From Paracoccaceae bacterium (GTDB lineage Bacteria; Pseudomonadota; Alphaproteobacteria; Rhodobacterales; Rhodobacteraceae), in NCBI GenBank assembly GCA_018223125.1, contig JAAEZA010000001.1, forward strand, positions 4,922-68,921: a DNA stretch of 64,000 nt. The letters run 5' to 3'. Made by a program: the position numbers and the translations under genes. The number at the start of each line of letters is the position of its first letter. Position 1 is the first letter of the stretch. The notes under the pieces were generated by a model, which was not told the origin of the DNA, searched no databases, and saw only the letters and a list, made by a program, of their open reading frames with translations. This document shows positions 7,918-17,182 of this stretch, in pieces.

Positions 7918-10461
7918 GTGCTGCGTTTTATACTGAATATTTTCGGCTGGATTTTCAGCGGCTTGACCATCGGTGCTGTCATGGTGGTGGTTGCTGTGGG
8001 CGCGGTGTTCTGGATGTATGGTCGCGACCTGCCGGATCATCAGGCACTGGCGAGCTACGAACCTGCGACCATCAGCCGTGTGTATTCCGGCGAGGGCAAG
8101 GTCATGGACGAATTTGCCCATGAACGCCGCATGTTTACGCCTGCCGACGAAGTGCCGGATGTTGTAAAACAGGCTTTTGTCAGCGCCGAAGACAAACATT
8201 TCTACGAACACAAAGGCTATGATCTGCAAGGTATCGTCAAAGCCGCCCTTGATGCGGCGCAGGGCGGTCGGTTGCGTGGGGCATCCACCATCACGCAGCA
8301 GGTGATGAAGAACTTCCTGCTTGACGGGTCACGATCTTTTGAACGGAAAATCAAGGAGATCATCCTTGCGACACGGCTGGAAGAGACGCTCGACAAGGAC
8401 AAGATCCTCGAATTGTATCTGAACGAGATTTTCCTCGGCCAGAACTCTTATGGCGTGACGGCTGCGGCTGACACGTATTTCGGCAAGAACCTTGAAGAGG
8501 TGACTGTGGCAGAAGCGGCCTATCTGGCGGCTCTTCCCAAAGCGCCGAGCGATTATCATCCGGTGCGCCAGAAAGAACGCGCGATTGCGCGGCGTAACTA
8601 CGTGCTCGGGCAGATGTACGAAAACGGATACATCGACAAAACCACTTACGAAGCGGCAGAGGCCAGTGACCTGCTGACCGTGCAGTCGGGCGATTTCAAA
8701 TCCTCCCGCGCAGAGCGTCCACCGCGGGATTATTTCACCGACGAAATCAGACGACAGCTTTCGAGCGATTTTGGTGAGGACGAGTTCTTTGGAGGCGGGC
8801 TGAGCATTCGTGCGACGATGGATCCTGTGCTGCAAAAAGAAGCAGCGCTGGCGTTGCGGGCCGGTCTGGAAAAATATGACCGGAATCTGGGGATTTATCG
8901 GGGGCCGGCAGGCAAGGTTAATCCGGCCAAACTCGGCATTGAGGCGGACTGGCGCGCAGCCTTGGGCGATGTGGATATGCCACGGGATATCGACGGCTGG
9001 CATCCGGCCGTGGTTCTGGAACTGGGTGACTCCTCTGCGCGTATCGGGATTGAAGGGGTGGATGAGGACGAAGACGGTCACTACCTGCCCAAAAACGAAT
9101 TTAACTGGCGGCCCTTGCTGGACAACGGGCGCGCCGGTAAACGGGCGAGCAAACCGTCCGACCTGCTGTCCGTCGGCGATGTGATCTATGTGCGCGCTGT
9201 CACCAAAGACAGCGACGGTTCCTTCGTCCGCTGGAGCCTGCGCCAGATCCCGCGCATTCAGGGCGGCTTTATGGCGATGGACACCAATACAGGCCGTGTT
9301 CTGGCGATGCAGGGCGGGTTTTCCTATCAGGCCTCTGTATTCAACCGTGCGACACAGGCAACCCGTCAACCCGGCTCCTCTTTCAAACCCTTTGTCTACG
9401 CCTCTGCGCTGGACAGCGGGTACAGCCCGTCCACGATTGTGGTGGATGCCCCGATCGAAGTGCAAACGCCCCAAGGGTTGTGGCGGCCCAAAAACGCGTC
9501 GAATAAATTCTACGGTCCGGCCCCGCTGCGGGTCGGTATTGAACGATCCCGTAACCTGATGACCATCCGGCTGGCGCAGGATGTCGGAATGAACGTTGTC
9601 GCGGATTATGCCGAACGGTTCGGGGTCTATGACGATATGGGGGAATATCTCGCCAATGCGCTCGGCTCGCAGGAAACCACGCTTTTCAAGATGGTTGCGG
9701 CCTATGCCATGTTTGCCAACGGCGGCGAGAGGGTTGAACCGACACTGGTTGACCGCGTGCAGGACCGCTGGGGCAAGACGATCTACCGCCATGACAAACG
9801 GATCTGTGAAGGATGCGAACTGGCTTCTCTGGAACCGGGTGTATCGCCGCGTATCGTGTCCAACCGCGAAAGGGTGATGGATGCTGTCACCGCCTATCAG
9901 CTGACCTCCATGATGCGCGGCGTGGTTGAACGGGGCACCGCCAGCGGAACAGTGAAACTGGGCGTACCTGTAGCTGGTAAAACCGGCACAACGAATGATG
10001 CGAAAGACGTTTGGTTCGTGGGCTTTACCCCCAACATCGTTGCCGGCTGTTACCTCGGCTATGACCGGCCCCGCGCCCTTGGCCGCGGTGCATCGGGGGG
10101 CGGTATGTGCGGTCCTGTGTTCAACAGCTTTATGAAAAAGGCGATTAAACTCTACGGTTCTTCCGATTTCGAAGTGCCGCCCAACACCCGCTTTATCAAA
10201 TTTGACCGCTACTCCGGCGCGCGCCTGCCGCCGGATGCCACCGGTCCGAATGTGGTGGCCGAACTGTTCCGCATGGGCGAAGAGCCGGAATACGGCATGT
10301 TCAGCGTGATTGACGGCGGCTTTGCAATGGGTGAGGATTTGCAACTCTACGGACGCGGTGAAGATGACACGGAAACTGTCATCACAACCTCCACCGGCCA
10401 GCAAAAGGTCATTCCGCCCAAGGCTTCTTTCGGGTCACTGTCATCCGGCGGTCTTTACTAG
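7918..10461 (+). CDS. mrcA: Penicillin-binding protein 1A
   Basis: A bifunctional inner-membrane peptidoglycan synthase of 847 residues. I chose the GTG at 7918, because GGGGAG at 7904-7909 sits 8 bases before it and the protein then starts directly with its membrane anchor (about 5-33); the frame is open further upstream to 7834. The glycosyltransferase GT51 domain (about 55-235) has Glu91 in EDKHFYEHKG and RGASTITQQ. An OB-like region lies between the domains (about 320-440). The transpeptidase domain carries Ser487-x-x-Lys490 (PGSSFKP), SRN and KTGTT. It follows amiC by 194 bp. E. coli PBP1A is 850 residues. Confidence 0.96.
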   Translation: MLRFILNIFGWIFSGLTIGAVMVVVAVGAVFWMYGRDLPDHQALASYEPATISRVYSGEGKVMDEFAHERRMFTPADEVPDVVKQAFVSAEDKHFYEHKGYDLQGIVKAALDAAQGGRLRGASTITQQVMKNFLLDGSRSFERKIKEIILATRLEETLDKDKILELYLNEIFLGQNSYGVTAAADTYFGKNLEEVTVAEAAYLAALPKAPSDYHPVRQKERAIARRNYVLGQMYENGYIDKTTYEAAEASDLLTVQSGDFKSSRAERPPRDYFTDEIRRQLSSDFGEDEFFGGGLSIRATMDPVLQKEAALALRAGLEKYDRNLGIYRGPAGKVNPAKLGIEADWRAALGDVDMPRDIDGWHPAVVLELGDSSARIGIEGVDEDEDGHYLPKNEFNWRPLLDNGRAGKRASKPSDLLSVGDVIYVRAVTKDSDGSFVRWSLRQIPRIQGGFMAMDTNTGRVLAMQGGFSYQASVFNRATQATRQPGSSFKPFVYASALDSGYSPSTIVVDAPIEVQTPQGLWRPKNASNKFYGPAPLRVGIERSRNLMTIRLAQDVGMNVVADYAERFGVYDDMGEYLANALGSQETTLFKMVAAYAMFANGGERVEPTLVDRVQDRWGKTIYRHDKRICEGCELASLEPGVSPRIVSNRERVMDAVTAYQLTSMMRGVVERGTASGTVKLGVPVAGKTGTTNDAKDVWFVGFTPNIVAGCYLGYDRPRALGRGASGGGMCGPVFNSFMKKAIKLYGSSDFEVPPNTRFIKFDRYSGARLPPDATGPNVVAELFRMGEEPEYGMFSVIDGGFAMGEDLQLYGRGEDDTETVITTSTGQQKVIPPKASFGSLSSGGLY

Positions 10462-10553
10462 GAATTTGCCTGCGGGGATTACTTGATCTTCGCCGCGGGT
10501 TGGCCAATGGTGGCCTCAGGCATTCACGCCAATCAACTTTTTAGGAGAGATTT

Positions 10554-10979
10554 ATGGGACTTTGGAGTTTTGTAAAAGATGCCGGTAAATCGGTATTTGG
10601 TGGTGCTGCGGAAGCGGCTCCTGCAGAAGATGCGCTGAAGAAAGAGATCGCGGATCTGGGTCTGGATGCGACAGGGCTGGACATCAAAGTAGATGGCGAT
10701 ACAGTGTCGGTTGGCGGGACAGCTGTTAGTCAGGAAATGAAAGAAAAGGTTATTCTGGCGGTTGGCAACGTGGAAGGTGTGGCTGCAGTGGACGACAGTG
10801 CCGGGGGCGACGATCCTGTGTTCCACACGGTAGAGAAGGGCGACACGCTCTGGGCGATTTCGCAGAAAGCACTGGGAGATGGCAACCGCTACAACGAGAT
10901 TTTCGAGGCCAACAAACCGATGTTGTCCCATCCCGACAAGATTTATCCGGGGCAGGTTCTGCGGATACCTGTGGCCTGA
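10554..10979 (+). CDS. kbp: Potassium-binding protein Kbp (BON + LysM)
   Basis: 141 residues closely resembling E. coli Kbp (YgaU, 149 residues): the opening MGLWSFVKDAG, a BON domain (about 22-85) and a LysM domain (about 90-140) ending PDKIYPGQVLRIP. In E. coli it is a soluble K+ sensor. There is no signal peptide, so a cytoplasmic role is likelier than wall binding despite the LysM. The start has TTAGGAGAG upstream. A strong terminator follows, making this probably a single-gene transcript. Osmotic-stress regulation is inferred from the family only. Confidence 0.9.
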   Translation: MGLWSFVKDAGKSVFGGAAEAAPAEDALKKEIADLGLDATGLDIKVDGDTVSVGGTAVSQEMKEKVILAVGNVEGVAAVDDSAGGDDPVFHTVEKGDTLWAISQKALGDGNRYNEIFEANKPMLSHPDKIYPGQVLRIPVA

Positions 10980-11021
10980 TATCTGGTCCGTGCCAGCATT
11001 TGGCACAGGTCCGGCAGAATA

Positions 11022-11051
11022 CGAAACCCCGCCCGAACTGGCGGGGTTTTT
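11022..11051 (+). terminator. Rho-independent terminator after kbp
   Basis: Stem AACCCCGCC / GGCGGGGTT with a short loop and a run of T, 45 bp past the kbp stop. Confidence 0.9.
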
Positions 11052-11124
11052 CGTTGCTAAAAGAATGTTGCGCAGATCCATCCTGTTGATAACGAACGGG
11101 AAACCGGAATAAGACCCTGCAAAT

Positions 11125-11194
11125 ATGAAGCGTCTAAAATGAAGCGTCTTGTATGAAGCTTCATTTATGAAGCGTCTTGTATGAAGCTTCATAC
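11125..11194. repeat. Five 14-bp tandem repeats with nested palindromes
   Basis: Units start at 11125, 11139, 11153, 11167 and 11181, all of the form ATGAAGCkTCwwww. Units 2 and 4 are identical (ATGAAGCGTCTTGT); units 3 and 5 share ATGAAGCTTCAT, a perfect 12-bp palindrome containing a HindIII site. Thus a 28-bp higher-order repeat overlies the 14-bp one. The array sits in the 470-bp gap between the kbp terminator and the acyl-CoA synthetase, 257 bp before its ATG. Fourteen is not a multiple of three, and no reading frame explains it. The rest of the gap (11195-11450) shows no further gene. Confidence 0.85.
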
Positions 11195-11450
11195 AGGCAG
11201 GGTGACCGGCTCCAGAACCTGGTGCGCCGGCCTGCGCGCACCGGCGAACCTGCCGCCGGATTTCCGGTGTCCCACCGGTGTGGACGCCGCGGTCTCGCGC
11301 TGGACGGTTTTGAACAGTTTCCCCGCAGAAACCAAGCTCCCGTCAAGTTTTGTTTTTTTCCCCAGCGTAAACCTTGCCCTAACGGTTTTTTACCCCCATT
11401 CTGTCCCCATAAATACAGGCGCCCGAACGCCTTTCTGGGAGGATAAATTC

Positions 11451-13346
11451 ATGGCCATCTTACGTGATCTGGCATCCGTTGTTGAAATCGAGTCCGAAAT
11501 GCCGGTCGAGGACCGCTGGTCTGCGCGTACTGTTTATGAACGTCTTGAACAGACCTGCGAAGCCAACGGCAACCGCGCGGCGGTCAGCTTTCAGTTGCTC
11601 TCCGGGCCGACAGACCCGAACATCACGCTGACCTGGAACGAGACAAAACACAAGGTTACACAGGCGGCCAATCTGTTCCGTTCTCTTGGGGTTGGCCCAA
11701 AGGATGTCGTGGCGTACCTCCTGCCGACCACCCATGAAACGGCGATTACCATGATGGGCGGTATGACAGCGGGCATCGTGGCGCCGATTAACCCGACTTT
11801 GAAGCCCGACCAGATCGCAGCACTCCTGCGCGAAACCGGTGCCAAAGTGCTGGTAACCCTTAAGGCCTTCCCGAAAACCGAAGTGGCGCAACTGGCCGCC
11901 GAAGCCGTGGCGCAGGCCCCCAATGTGGAAACCGTCGTTGAGGTGGATTTGCTGACCCATCTGACGGGTTTGAAGAAATTTATCGTACCACTGGTACGCC
12001 CGAAAGTGGAAGCGAAACACAATGCCAAAGTGCTCGACTTTAACAAGGCACTGGCTGCGCAATCCGGCGAAAAACTGAACTTCGAAGAGGATCTGAACGA
12101 CCCGTTCTGCGCCTATTTCCACACCGGTGGCACCACAGGCATGCCGAAAATCGCGCAGCACCGCCATTCCGGTATCCTTTATAACGGGATGCTGGGCAGC
12201 CTGATGCTGCTGAAGGAAACGGATATCGTGATCTGTCCGCTGCCCATGTTCCACGTTATGGCCGCCCATGTGTTCTGGGCTGCGATGATCACTTCGGGCG
12301 CGCATATCGTGTTCCCGACCCCTGCGGGCTATCGCGGCGACGGGGTGTTTGACAACTTCTGGAAGCTGGTAGAACGCTACAAGGCCACCTATATGGTCAC
12401 GGTTCCGACAGCGGCCGCGGCCCTGATGCAGCGCCCTGTGGATGCGGATATTTCCTCTCTGGAAGGCGCCATGTGCGGGTCATCACCGCTGCCAGTGGAA
12501 TTGTTCCGCCGCTTTCAGGATGTGACCGGCGTTGAAATCCTTGAAGGTTACGGCATGACCGAGGCCACCTGTCTGGTGTCCGGCAACCCGAAATACGGCG
12601 AGAAGAAAATCGGCTCTGTCGGCCTGCGCTATCCCTATACGGACGTGAAAATTCTGCATTGCGCCGAGGACGGCACTATCACCAAAGAGTGTGAAGTGGA
12701 CGAGGTCGGCGAAATCTGCGTGAACAATCCGGGCGTGATGGTCGGAGAGACCTATACCGATGCCTCCAAGAATGTGGGGCTGTTTGCAGGGGGCACCCAT
12801 CTGCGCACGGGCGATCTGGGGCGGTTTGACAGTGACGGATACCTGTGGATCACCGGACGGGCGAAAGATCTGATTATCCGTGGCGGGCACAACATTGATC
12901 CGGCCCTGATCGAAGAGGCGCTGGCCGGACACAAGGATGTGGCCTTCGCGGGTGCTATCGGCCAGCCGGATATACATGCAGGGGAGTTGCCTTGCGCCTA
13001 TGTAGAACTCGTGGAAGGTGCGACCACTTCTGTCGATGAACTGATGGAATTTGCCAGGGAGCATGTGCCAGAGCGCGCGGCCCATCCGAAATACATTGAA
13101 ATTCTGGACGAACTGCCGAAAACGGCCGTGGGCAAAATCTTCAAACCGGATTTGCGGCGCAAGGCGATTACGCGGATTTATGACGCGGCGCTGGCGGATG
13201 CCGGTGTCGGGGCCTCTGTGGCCCAAGTGATCGAGGACAAGAAACGCGGGCTGGTTGCACAGCTTAAGAAAACCGACCCGTCGGTGACGGACGCGCAAGT
13301 ATCGGATGTTCTTGGCGGCTTTATTAACCCTTGGGAATGGGCGTAG
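11451..13346 (+). CDS. AMP-forming acyl-CoA synthetase
   Basis: Activates a carboxylic acid to its CoA ester with ATP. The 631 residues show ANL-superfamily motifs: the phosphate loop HTGGTTGMPK at about 225, GYGMTEA, the TGDLG motif with WITGRAKDLI, and the C-terminal catalytic Lys in PKTAVGKIFK. It is longer than typical ligases of about 540 residues, with extra length at both ends. Substrate not deducible; relatives use fatty, aromatic or short branched acids. The ATG at 11451 has GGGAGGA before it; the frame is open to 11181, but that part looks non-coding. Strong terminator downstream; alone in its transcript. MMPA-CoA ligase (DmdB) belongs to the same superfamily but is shorter, so I do not assign it. 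Confidence 0.88.
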   Translation: MAILRDLASVVEIESEMPVEDRWSARTVYERLEQTCEANGNRAAVSFQLLSGPTDPNITLTWNETKHKVTQAANLFRSLGVGPKDVVAYLLPTTHETAITMMGGMTAGIVAPINPTLKPDQIAALLRETGAKVLVTLKAFPKTEVAQLAAEAVAQAPNVETVVEVDLLTHLTGLKKFIVPLVRPKVEAKHNAKVLDFNKALAAQSGEKLNFEEDLNDPFCAYFHTGGTTGMPKIAQHRHSGILYNGMLGSLMLLKETDIVICPLPMFHVMAAHVFWAAMITSGAHIVFPTPAGYRGDGVFDNFWKLVERYKATYMVTVPTAAAALMQRPVDADISSLEGAMCGSSPLPVELFRRFQDVTGVEILEGYGMTEATCLVSGNPKYGEKKIGSVGLRYPYTDVKILHCAEDGTITKECEVDEVGEICVNNPGVMVGETYTDASKNVGLFAGGTHLRTGDLGRFDSDGYLWITGRAKDLIIRGGHNIDPALIEEALAGHKDVAFAGAIGQPDIHAGELPCAYVELVEGATTSVDELMEFAREHVPERAAHPKYIEILDELPKTAVGKIFKPDLRRKAITRIYDAALADAGVGASVAQVIEDKKRGLVAQLKKTDPSVTDAQVSDVLGGFINPWEWA

Positions 13347-13373
13347 CCCCTGTTCCCGTTGGGGCGGTATTGG

Positions 13374-13401
13374 AAAAGGGGGCCGTGGCCCCCTTTTTTT
13401 T
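13374..13401 (+). terminator. Rho-independent terminator after acyl-CoA synthetase
   Basis: Stem AAAAGGGGGCC / GGCCCCCTTTT with an extended run of T. The A-run on the other side means it may also serve metG on the minus strand. Confidence 0.9.
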
Positions 13402-13425
13402 GAGTATTTTTGGAACATTGAAGCC
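13402..13425 (+). repeat. Post-stop intergenic motif, copy B
   Basis: GAGTATTTTT, GGAACATTGA, AGCC: the second copy of the motif at 1991-2014. It follows a terminator T-run directly and lies 22 bp outside the metG stop. Confidence 0.6.
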
Positions 13426-13446
13426 ATTGCGGCTTTAATCGGGGCG

Positions 13447-15159
13447 TCAGGATTTTCCGGCAAAGCGGGTTTGCATTTCGTCCCGTGCATCGTCCGTAAT
13501 TTTGGCGAACATCACTTCGGGAACGGTGAAAGCGTGTCCGGCTGGCAGGGCGATCAGAGCATCTGCCACGCTGTCAGGCCAATCCGGCGCGGTGTTCATG
13601 GCTTCCAGCATGGTTTCTGCCGCATCCGGAATAAAGGGTTCGGACAGGGTCGCGTAGAAGGGGATCAGGTTCAGGGCGAAGCGCACGGAGGTTGCAGCGG
13701 CTTCAGGGTCTTCCTTGAATTTGGACCAGGGGGCGGCCTCTTGCAGGTATTCGTTGCCCAAGGTCCAGATTGCCCGCAATTCGTTCGCGGCCTTGCGGAT
13801 TTCCATTGCCTCCATATGGGTCTGATAGGTTGTCAGACGGGCCTGCAAGGCGTCGATCACGGCCTGTTCCGCAGCGCCGTAGGCGGGGCCTTCGGGAACA
13901 ACCTCACCGAATTTGGAGCGGCAGAACTTTGTCACACGAGATACGAAGTTGCCCAGTACATCCGCCAGATCCTTGTTCACGGAAGACTGGAAGTTTTCCC
14001 ATGTGAATTCGGAATCCGAGGATTCGGGGACGTGGGACAACAGCCACCAGCGCCAGTAGTCGCTGGGCAAAATGTCGAGCGCCTGATCCATAAACACTCC
14101 GCGCCCTTTGGAGGTAGAGAACTGGCCGCCGTCGTAATTCAGGTAGTTGAAGGATTTGATGTAATCCACCAGCTTCCACGGCTCCCCCGAACCCATGATC
14201 GTTGCAGGGAAGGAGAGCGTGTGGAAGGGGACGTTGTCCTTACCCATGAACTGGACGTATTTCACATCATCCGCCCCTTTGTCGGTGCGCCACCAGCGTT
14301 CCCAATCCGCATCTGTCTTGCCGTTGGCATCGGCCCATTCAGCGGTACCTGCGATATATTCGATCGGTGCATCAAACCAGACGTAAAAGACCTTGCCTTC
14401 CATGCCGGGCCAGTCCTCGGCCCCCCGTTTGACCGGAATGCCCCAATCGAGATCCCGCGTGATGCCGCGATCCCGCAAACCGTCCCCGTCATGCAGCCAT
14501 TTCTTGGCGATCGAGGTGGTCAGCACAGGCCAGTCCGTCTTGCTGTCAATCCACTGGTCCAGTTGGTCACGCAGGGCGGACTGGCGCAGGTAGAGGTGTT
14601 TGGTTTCCCGTACCTCCAGATCTGTAGAGCCGGAAATCGCGGAGCGCGGGTTGATCAGATCGGTCGGATCAAGCTGCTTGGTGCAGACTTCGCACTGATC
14701 GCCGCGTGCATCTTCCGAGCCGCAATTCGGGCAGGTGCCTTCAATATAGCGGTCCGGCAGGAAGCGCCCGTCGGCGTTGGAATAGACCTGTGTTTCAAGC
14801 ACTTCCTCGATCAGCCCCGCATCCGCCAGTTTGCCGGCAAAATGCTGGGTCAGTTTGTGGTTCCGCTCCGAAGAGGAACGGCCGTAGTGATCAAAAGACA
14901 GGCGGAACCCTTCGGCCAGTCCGGACTGGGTGGCGTGCATTTCGCGGCAGTATTCTTCAACCGGTTTGCCAGCCTTGGCCGCGGCCAGTTCTGCCGGTGT
15001 GCCATGTTCATCGGTGGCGCAAATGAACATCACCTCATTGCCCCGTGCGCGGTTGTAGCGGGCGTAAAGATCGGCGGGCAGTTGCGAGCCGACAAGATTG
15101 CCGAGATGTTTGATCCCGTTGATATAGGGAATGGCGGAGGTGATCAGAATACGGGCCAT
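13447..15159 (-). CDS. metG: Methionyl-tRNA synthetase
   Basis: Charges tRNA-Met with methionine. The 570 residues carry the class I HIGH-type motif HLGN at 18-21, a KMSKS-type motif FSTSKGRG at about 330, and a connective-peptide zinc knuckle CPNC...CEVC at about 142-158. It lacks the C-terminal tRNA-binding (EMAP-like) domain found in longer bacterial forms such as E. coli (677 residues), and ends soon after the anticodon-binding helices. It lies 129 bp downstream of trpA on the same strand, with a hairpin between. Confidence 0.97.
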   Translation of the reverse strand: MARILITSAIPYINGIKHLGNLVGSQLPADLYARYNRARGNEVMFICATDEHGTPAELAAAKAGKPVEEYCREMHATQSGLAEGFRLSFDHYGRSSSERNHKLTQHFAGKLADAGLIEEVLETQVYSNADGRFLPDRYIEGTCPNCGSEDARGDQCEVCTKQLDPTDLINPRSAISGSTDLEVRETKHLYLRQSALRDQLDQWIDSKTDWPVLTTSIAKKWLHDGDGLRDRGITRDLDWGIPVKRGAEDWPGMEGKVFYVWFDAPIEYIAGTAEWADANGKTDADWERWWRTDKGADDVKYVQFMGKDNVPFHTLSFPATIMGSGEPWKLVDYIKSFNYLNYDGGQFSTSKGRGVFMDQALDILPSDYWRWWLLSHVPESSDSEFTWENFQSSVNKDLADVLGNFVSRVTKFCRSKFGEVVPEGPAYGAAEQAVIDALQARLTTYQTHMEAMEIRKAANELRAIWTLGNEYLQEAAPWSKFKEDPEAAATSVRFALNLIPFYATLSEPFIPDAAETMLEAMNTAPDWPDSVADALIALPAGHAFTVPEVMFAKITDDARDEMQTRFAGKS

Positions 15160-15240
15160 GGATACGTGCCTTGGATAATTATGCGTGGGAGCGTGCTGCG
15201 GGGTTTAGCGCAAGACTTAACGCCAAGCCAGAGGGGAATC

Positions 15241-15259
15241 AAAGGGGCGCTGCCCCTTT
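15241..15259 (-). terminator. Hairpin between trpA and metG
   Basis: AAAGGGGC / GCCCCTTT with a 3-base loop in the 129-bp gap. Only two T follow on the minus strand, so attenuation or weak termination is more likely than a full stop. Between it and the trpA stop is a short CGACCAATATCCCGGG-type stretch (minus strand). Confidence 0.5.
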
Positions 15260-15288
15260 AACCCCGGGATATTGGTCGAAAATGGAAA

Positions 15289-16080
15289 TCAGGCGGCGTG
15301 GACACCGTCTGCCAGCGTTTTGACAAAGGCCAGAACATCTGCGGCCGGTTCGCCCGCGCCGAGCCTTTCCACGATGGCCGAGCCGACCACTGCGCCGTCC
15401 GCAACGGCGGCCATTTCCCGTGCGTCCTGCGGGGTTTTGATCCCGAAGCCGATGCAGACCGGAATATCCGTGCTTTCCTTGATGCGGGCCACTTCGGCCC
15501 CCACAGTCTGCGCATTGGCAGAGCCGGAGCCGGTGATGCCGTTGATCGCGACGTAATAGATAAAGCCGGATGTGTTTTGCAGCACTTTGGGCAGGCGTCT
15601 GGCATCTGTTGTGGGGGTGGCCAGCCGGATAAAGTTCAGACCGGCGGCATTGGCGGGCAGGCAGAGTTCATCGTCTTCTTCCGGCGGCAGGTCTACTACG
15701 ATCAGACCGTCTATTCCGGCAGCTTTGGCGTCTTTGACGAACCGGTCAACGCCGTGGTGATAGATCGGGTTGTAATAGCCCATCAGCACGATCGGGGTTG
15801 TATCGTCTTCCTTGCGGAATTCCGTTGCCATGGCGAGAGTCTTTTTCAGGGTCATCCTGCCATCAAGGGCGCGCTGGCCTGCAAGCTGGATCGTTGCGCC
15901 GTCAGCCATCGGATCGGTGAAGGGAACGCCCAGTTCGATGATGTCCACACCTGCGGCGGGCAGGCCTTTCATCACTTCGAGCGAGGCCTCGACATTCGGG
16001 TCTCCGGCCATGATGTAGGAAACAAACGCGGATTTGCCCGCGGCTTTCAGTTCAGCGAATTTTGCATCGATACGTGACAT
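15289..16080 (-). CDS. trpA: Tryptophan synthase alpha subunit
   Basis: Cleaves indole-3-glycerol phosphate to indole and glyceraldehyde-3-phosphate; works in a complex with TrpB. The 263 residues match the family length. Catalytic Glu49 (IIELGVPF) and Asp60 (DPMADG) are at the same positions as in E. coli, and the phosphate-binding GFGIKTP and GSAIV loops are present. trpB is not adjacent, so the trp genes are dispersed here. It is first in a minus-strand pair with metG and diverges from a PhzF-like gene. Confidence 0.97.
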   Translation of the reverse strand: MSRIDAKFAELKAAGKSAFVSYIMAGDPNVEASLEVMKGLPAAGVDIIELGVPFTDPMADGATIQLAGQRALDGRMTLKKTLAMATEFRKEDDTTPIVLMGYYNPIYHHGVDRFVKDAKAAGIDGLIVVDLPPEEDDELCLPANAAGLNFIRLATPTTDARRLPKVLQNTSGFIYYVAINGITGSGSANAQTVGAEVARIKESTDIPVCIGFGIKTPQDAREMAAVADGAVVGSAIVERLGAGEPAADVLAFVKTLADGVHAA

Positions 16081-16187
16081 GTGGAACCCTCTTTCAGTTC
16101 AGCGATGAATGCCCGCGACGGCCGCTAAATTCAATGGGGCAAAGTGAGTAACCGGCCTGTTGGATCATTTTTTGTGAAGTTTAAGCC

Positions 16188-16205
16188 CACAAATGGGCAT
16201 TTGTG
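16188..16205. promoter_or_regulatory. 18-bp inverted repeat between trpA and phzF-like gene
   Basis: CACAAAT GGGC ATTTGTG, perfect 7-bp arms, in the 177-bp divergent gap, 53 bp before the PhzF-like ATG. It could be an operator; no regulator is tied to it. Confidence 0.4.
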
Positions 16206-16257
16206 CGGATCGGGGGCAGGGCTTAGACGGGCAGAAAACGAACGAAAGGAACTTGCA

Positions 16258-17085
16258 ATGCACATTCAAAGAATCGCCGCGTTTTCCCTTGATGGTGCCG
16301 GTGGAAACCCTGCGGGCGTGGTTGTCACTGACGCGCTGCCCTCCGCTGACAAGATGCAAAAGATTGCCGCTGATGTCGGTTATTCTGAAACCGTATTTGC
16401 CGCGCCGGATGGGGAAGGCTACCGCGTACGCTATTTCGCACCACAGGGGGAAGTGGCGTTTTGCGGCCATGCGACCATCGCGCTCGGGGCGGCACTGGGC
16501 GCGGCCGAAGGGGCGGGCACCTATCCGCTTGCGCTGAATGATGCGGATATTACGGTTGAGGCGTTCCGGTCCGGATCCGCATGGGCCGCGCGTCTGAGCT
16601 CACCGCCGACACGGCAGGAACCCGCCCCGGACTCTCTGAAAGCCGATGTGCTGGCCCTGTTTGGCTGGACCGGGCAGGATCTGGACAGCGCGTTGGAGAT
16701 CAAGCTGGTGGAGGGCGGCGCGCGCCATTTGCTGGTGCCGTTGCGGACTCACGGCCTGCTGCGCGACATGTCGTATGATTTTGATGCAGGCGCCGCGCTG
16801 ATGCAGACCCATTCCCTTGTCACGATCAATCTGGTCTATCGTCAGGATGTGCAGACGGTATACAGCCGTAATGCTTTTGCGGGCCATGGCGTGTATGAAG
16901 ATCCGGCCACCGGCGCCGCCGGTGCAGCGCTGGCGGGATACCTGCGGGATAGCGGGCGCGGGGAGACTCCGTTCACGATCTATCAGGGGCAGGATATGGA
17001 GATGCCGTCACGGCTGGTGGTAACACCCGCGGCGGGTAAAGGCGCACGCGTGGTCGTAGAAGGCGAGACCCGACTGATCGCCTGA
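16258..17085 (+). CDS. PhzF-family isomerase/epimerase-like protein
   Basis: 275 residues with the diaminopimelate-epimerase-like double fold of the PhzF family: GNPAGVV at about 16-22, catalytic-type Glu44 in YSETVF, FCGHATIAL at about 67-75, and EDPATGAAGAAL near 215. No phenazine genes are nearby, so phenazine synthesis is unlikely; the substrate is unknown. The ATG at 16258 has AAGGA upstream; the frame is open to 16144 but that part is A+T-rich leader. The next gene, ychF, starts 97 bp later on the same strand. Confidence 0.88.
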   Translation: MHIQRIAAFSLDGAGGNPAGVVVTDALPSADKMQKIAADVGYSETVFAAPDGEGYRVRYFAPQGEVAFCGHATIALGAALGAAEGAGTYPLALNDADITVEAFRSGSAWAARLSSPPTRQEPAPDSLKADVLALFGWTGQDLDSALEIKLVEGGARHLLVPLRTHGLLRDMSYDFDAGAALMQTHSLVTINLVYRQDVQTVYSRNAFAGHGVYEDPATGAAGAALAGYLRDSGRGETPFTIYQGQDMEMPSRLVVTPAAGKGARVVVEGETRLIA

Positions 17086-17182
17086 CCCTTCACGCCGGTT
17101 CCACCCTTTGGGGATTGCGTCTTCTGGGTTGCGGAACGCCCCGTTGCAGCCTAGAAGGCGACATCAAATTTCGGAGGCTGGA

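Noticed and set aside
8329-10404. 691-codon open frame antisense to PBP1A
   Set aside because: It lies wholly over a gene with clear catalytic motifs, is His/Arg-rich and without domains, and is the usual by-product of G+C-rich third-position bias.
11451-13346. Calling the acyl-CoA synthetase DmdB (MMPA-CoA ligase)
   Set aside because: It is about 90 residues longer than known DmdB proteins and 30 kb from dmdA; no sequence feature ties it to that substrate.
13306-15261. 651-codon plus-strand frame over metG
   Set aside because: Antisense to an unmistakable methionyl-tRNA synthetase; no motifs or ribosome site. Same reasoning for the 655-codon frame over pccB (59211-61178, minus).
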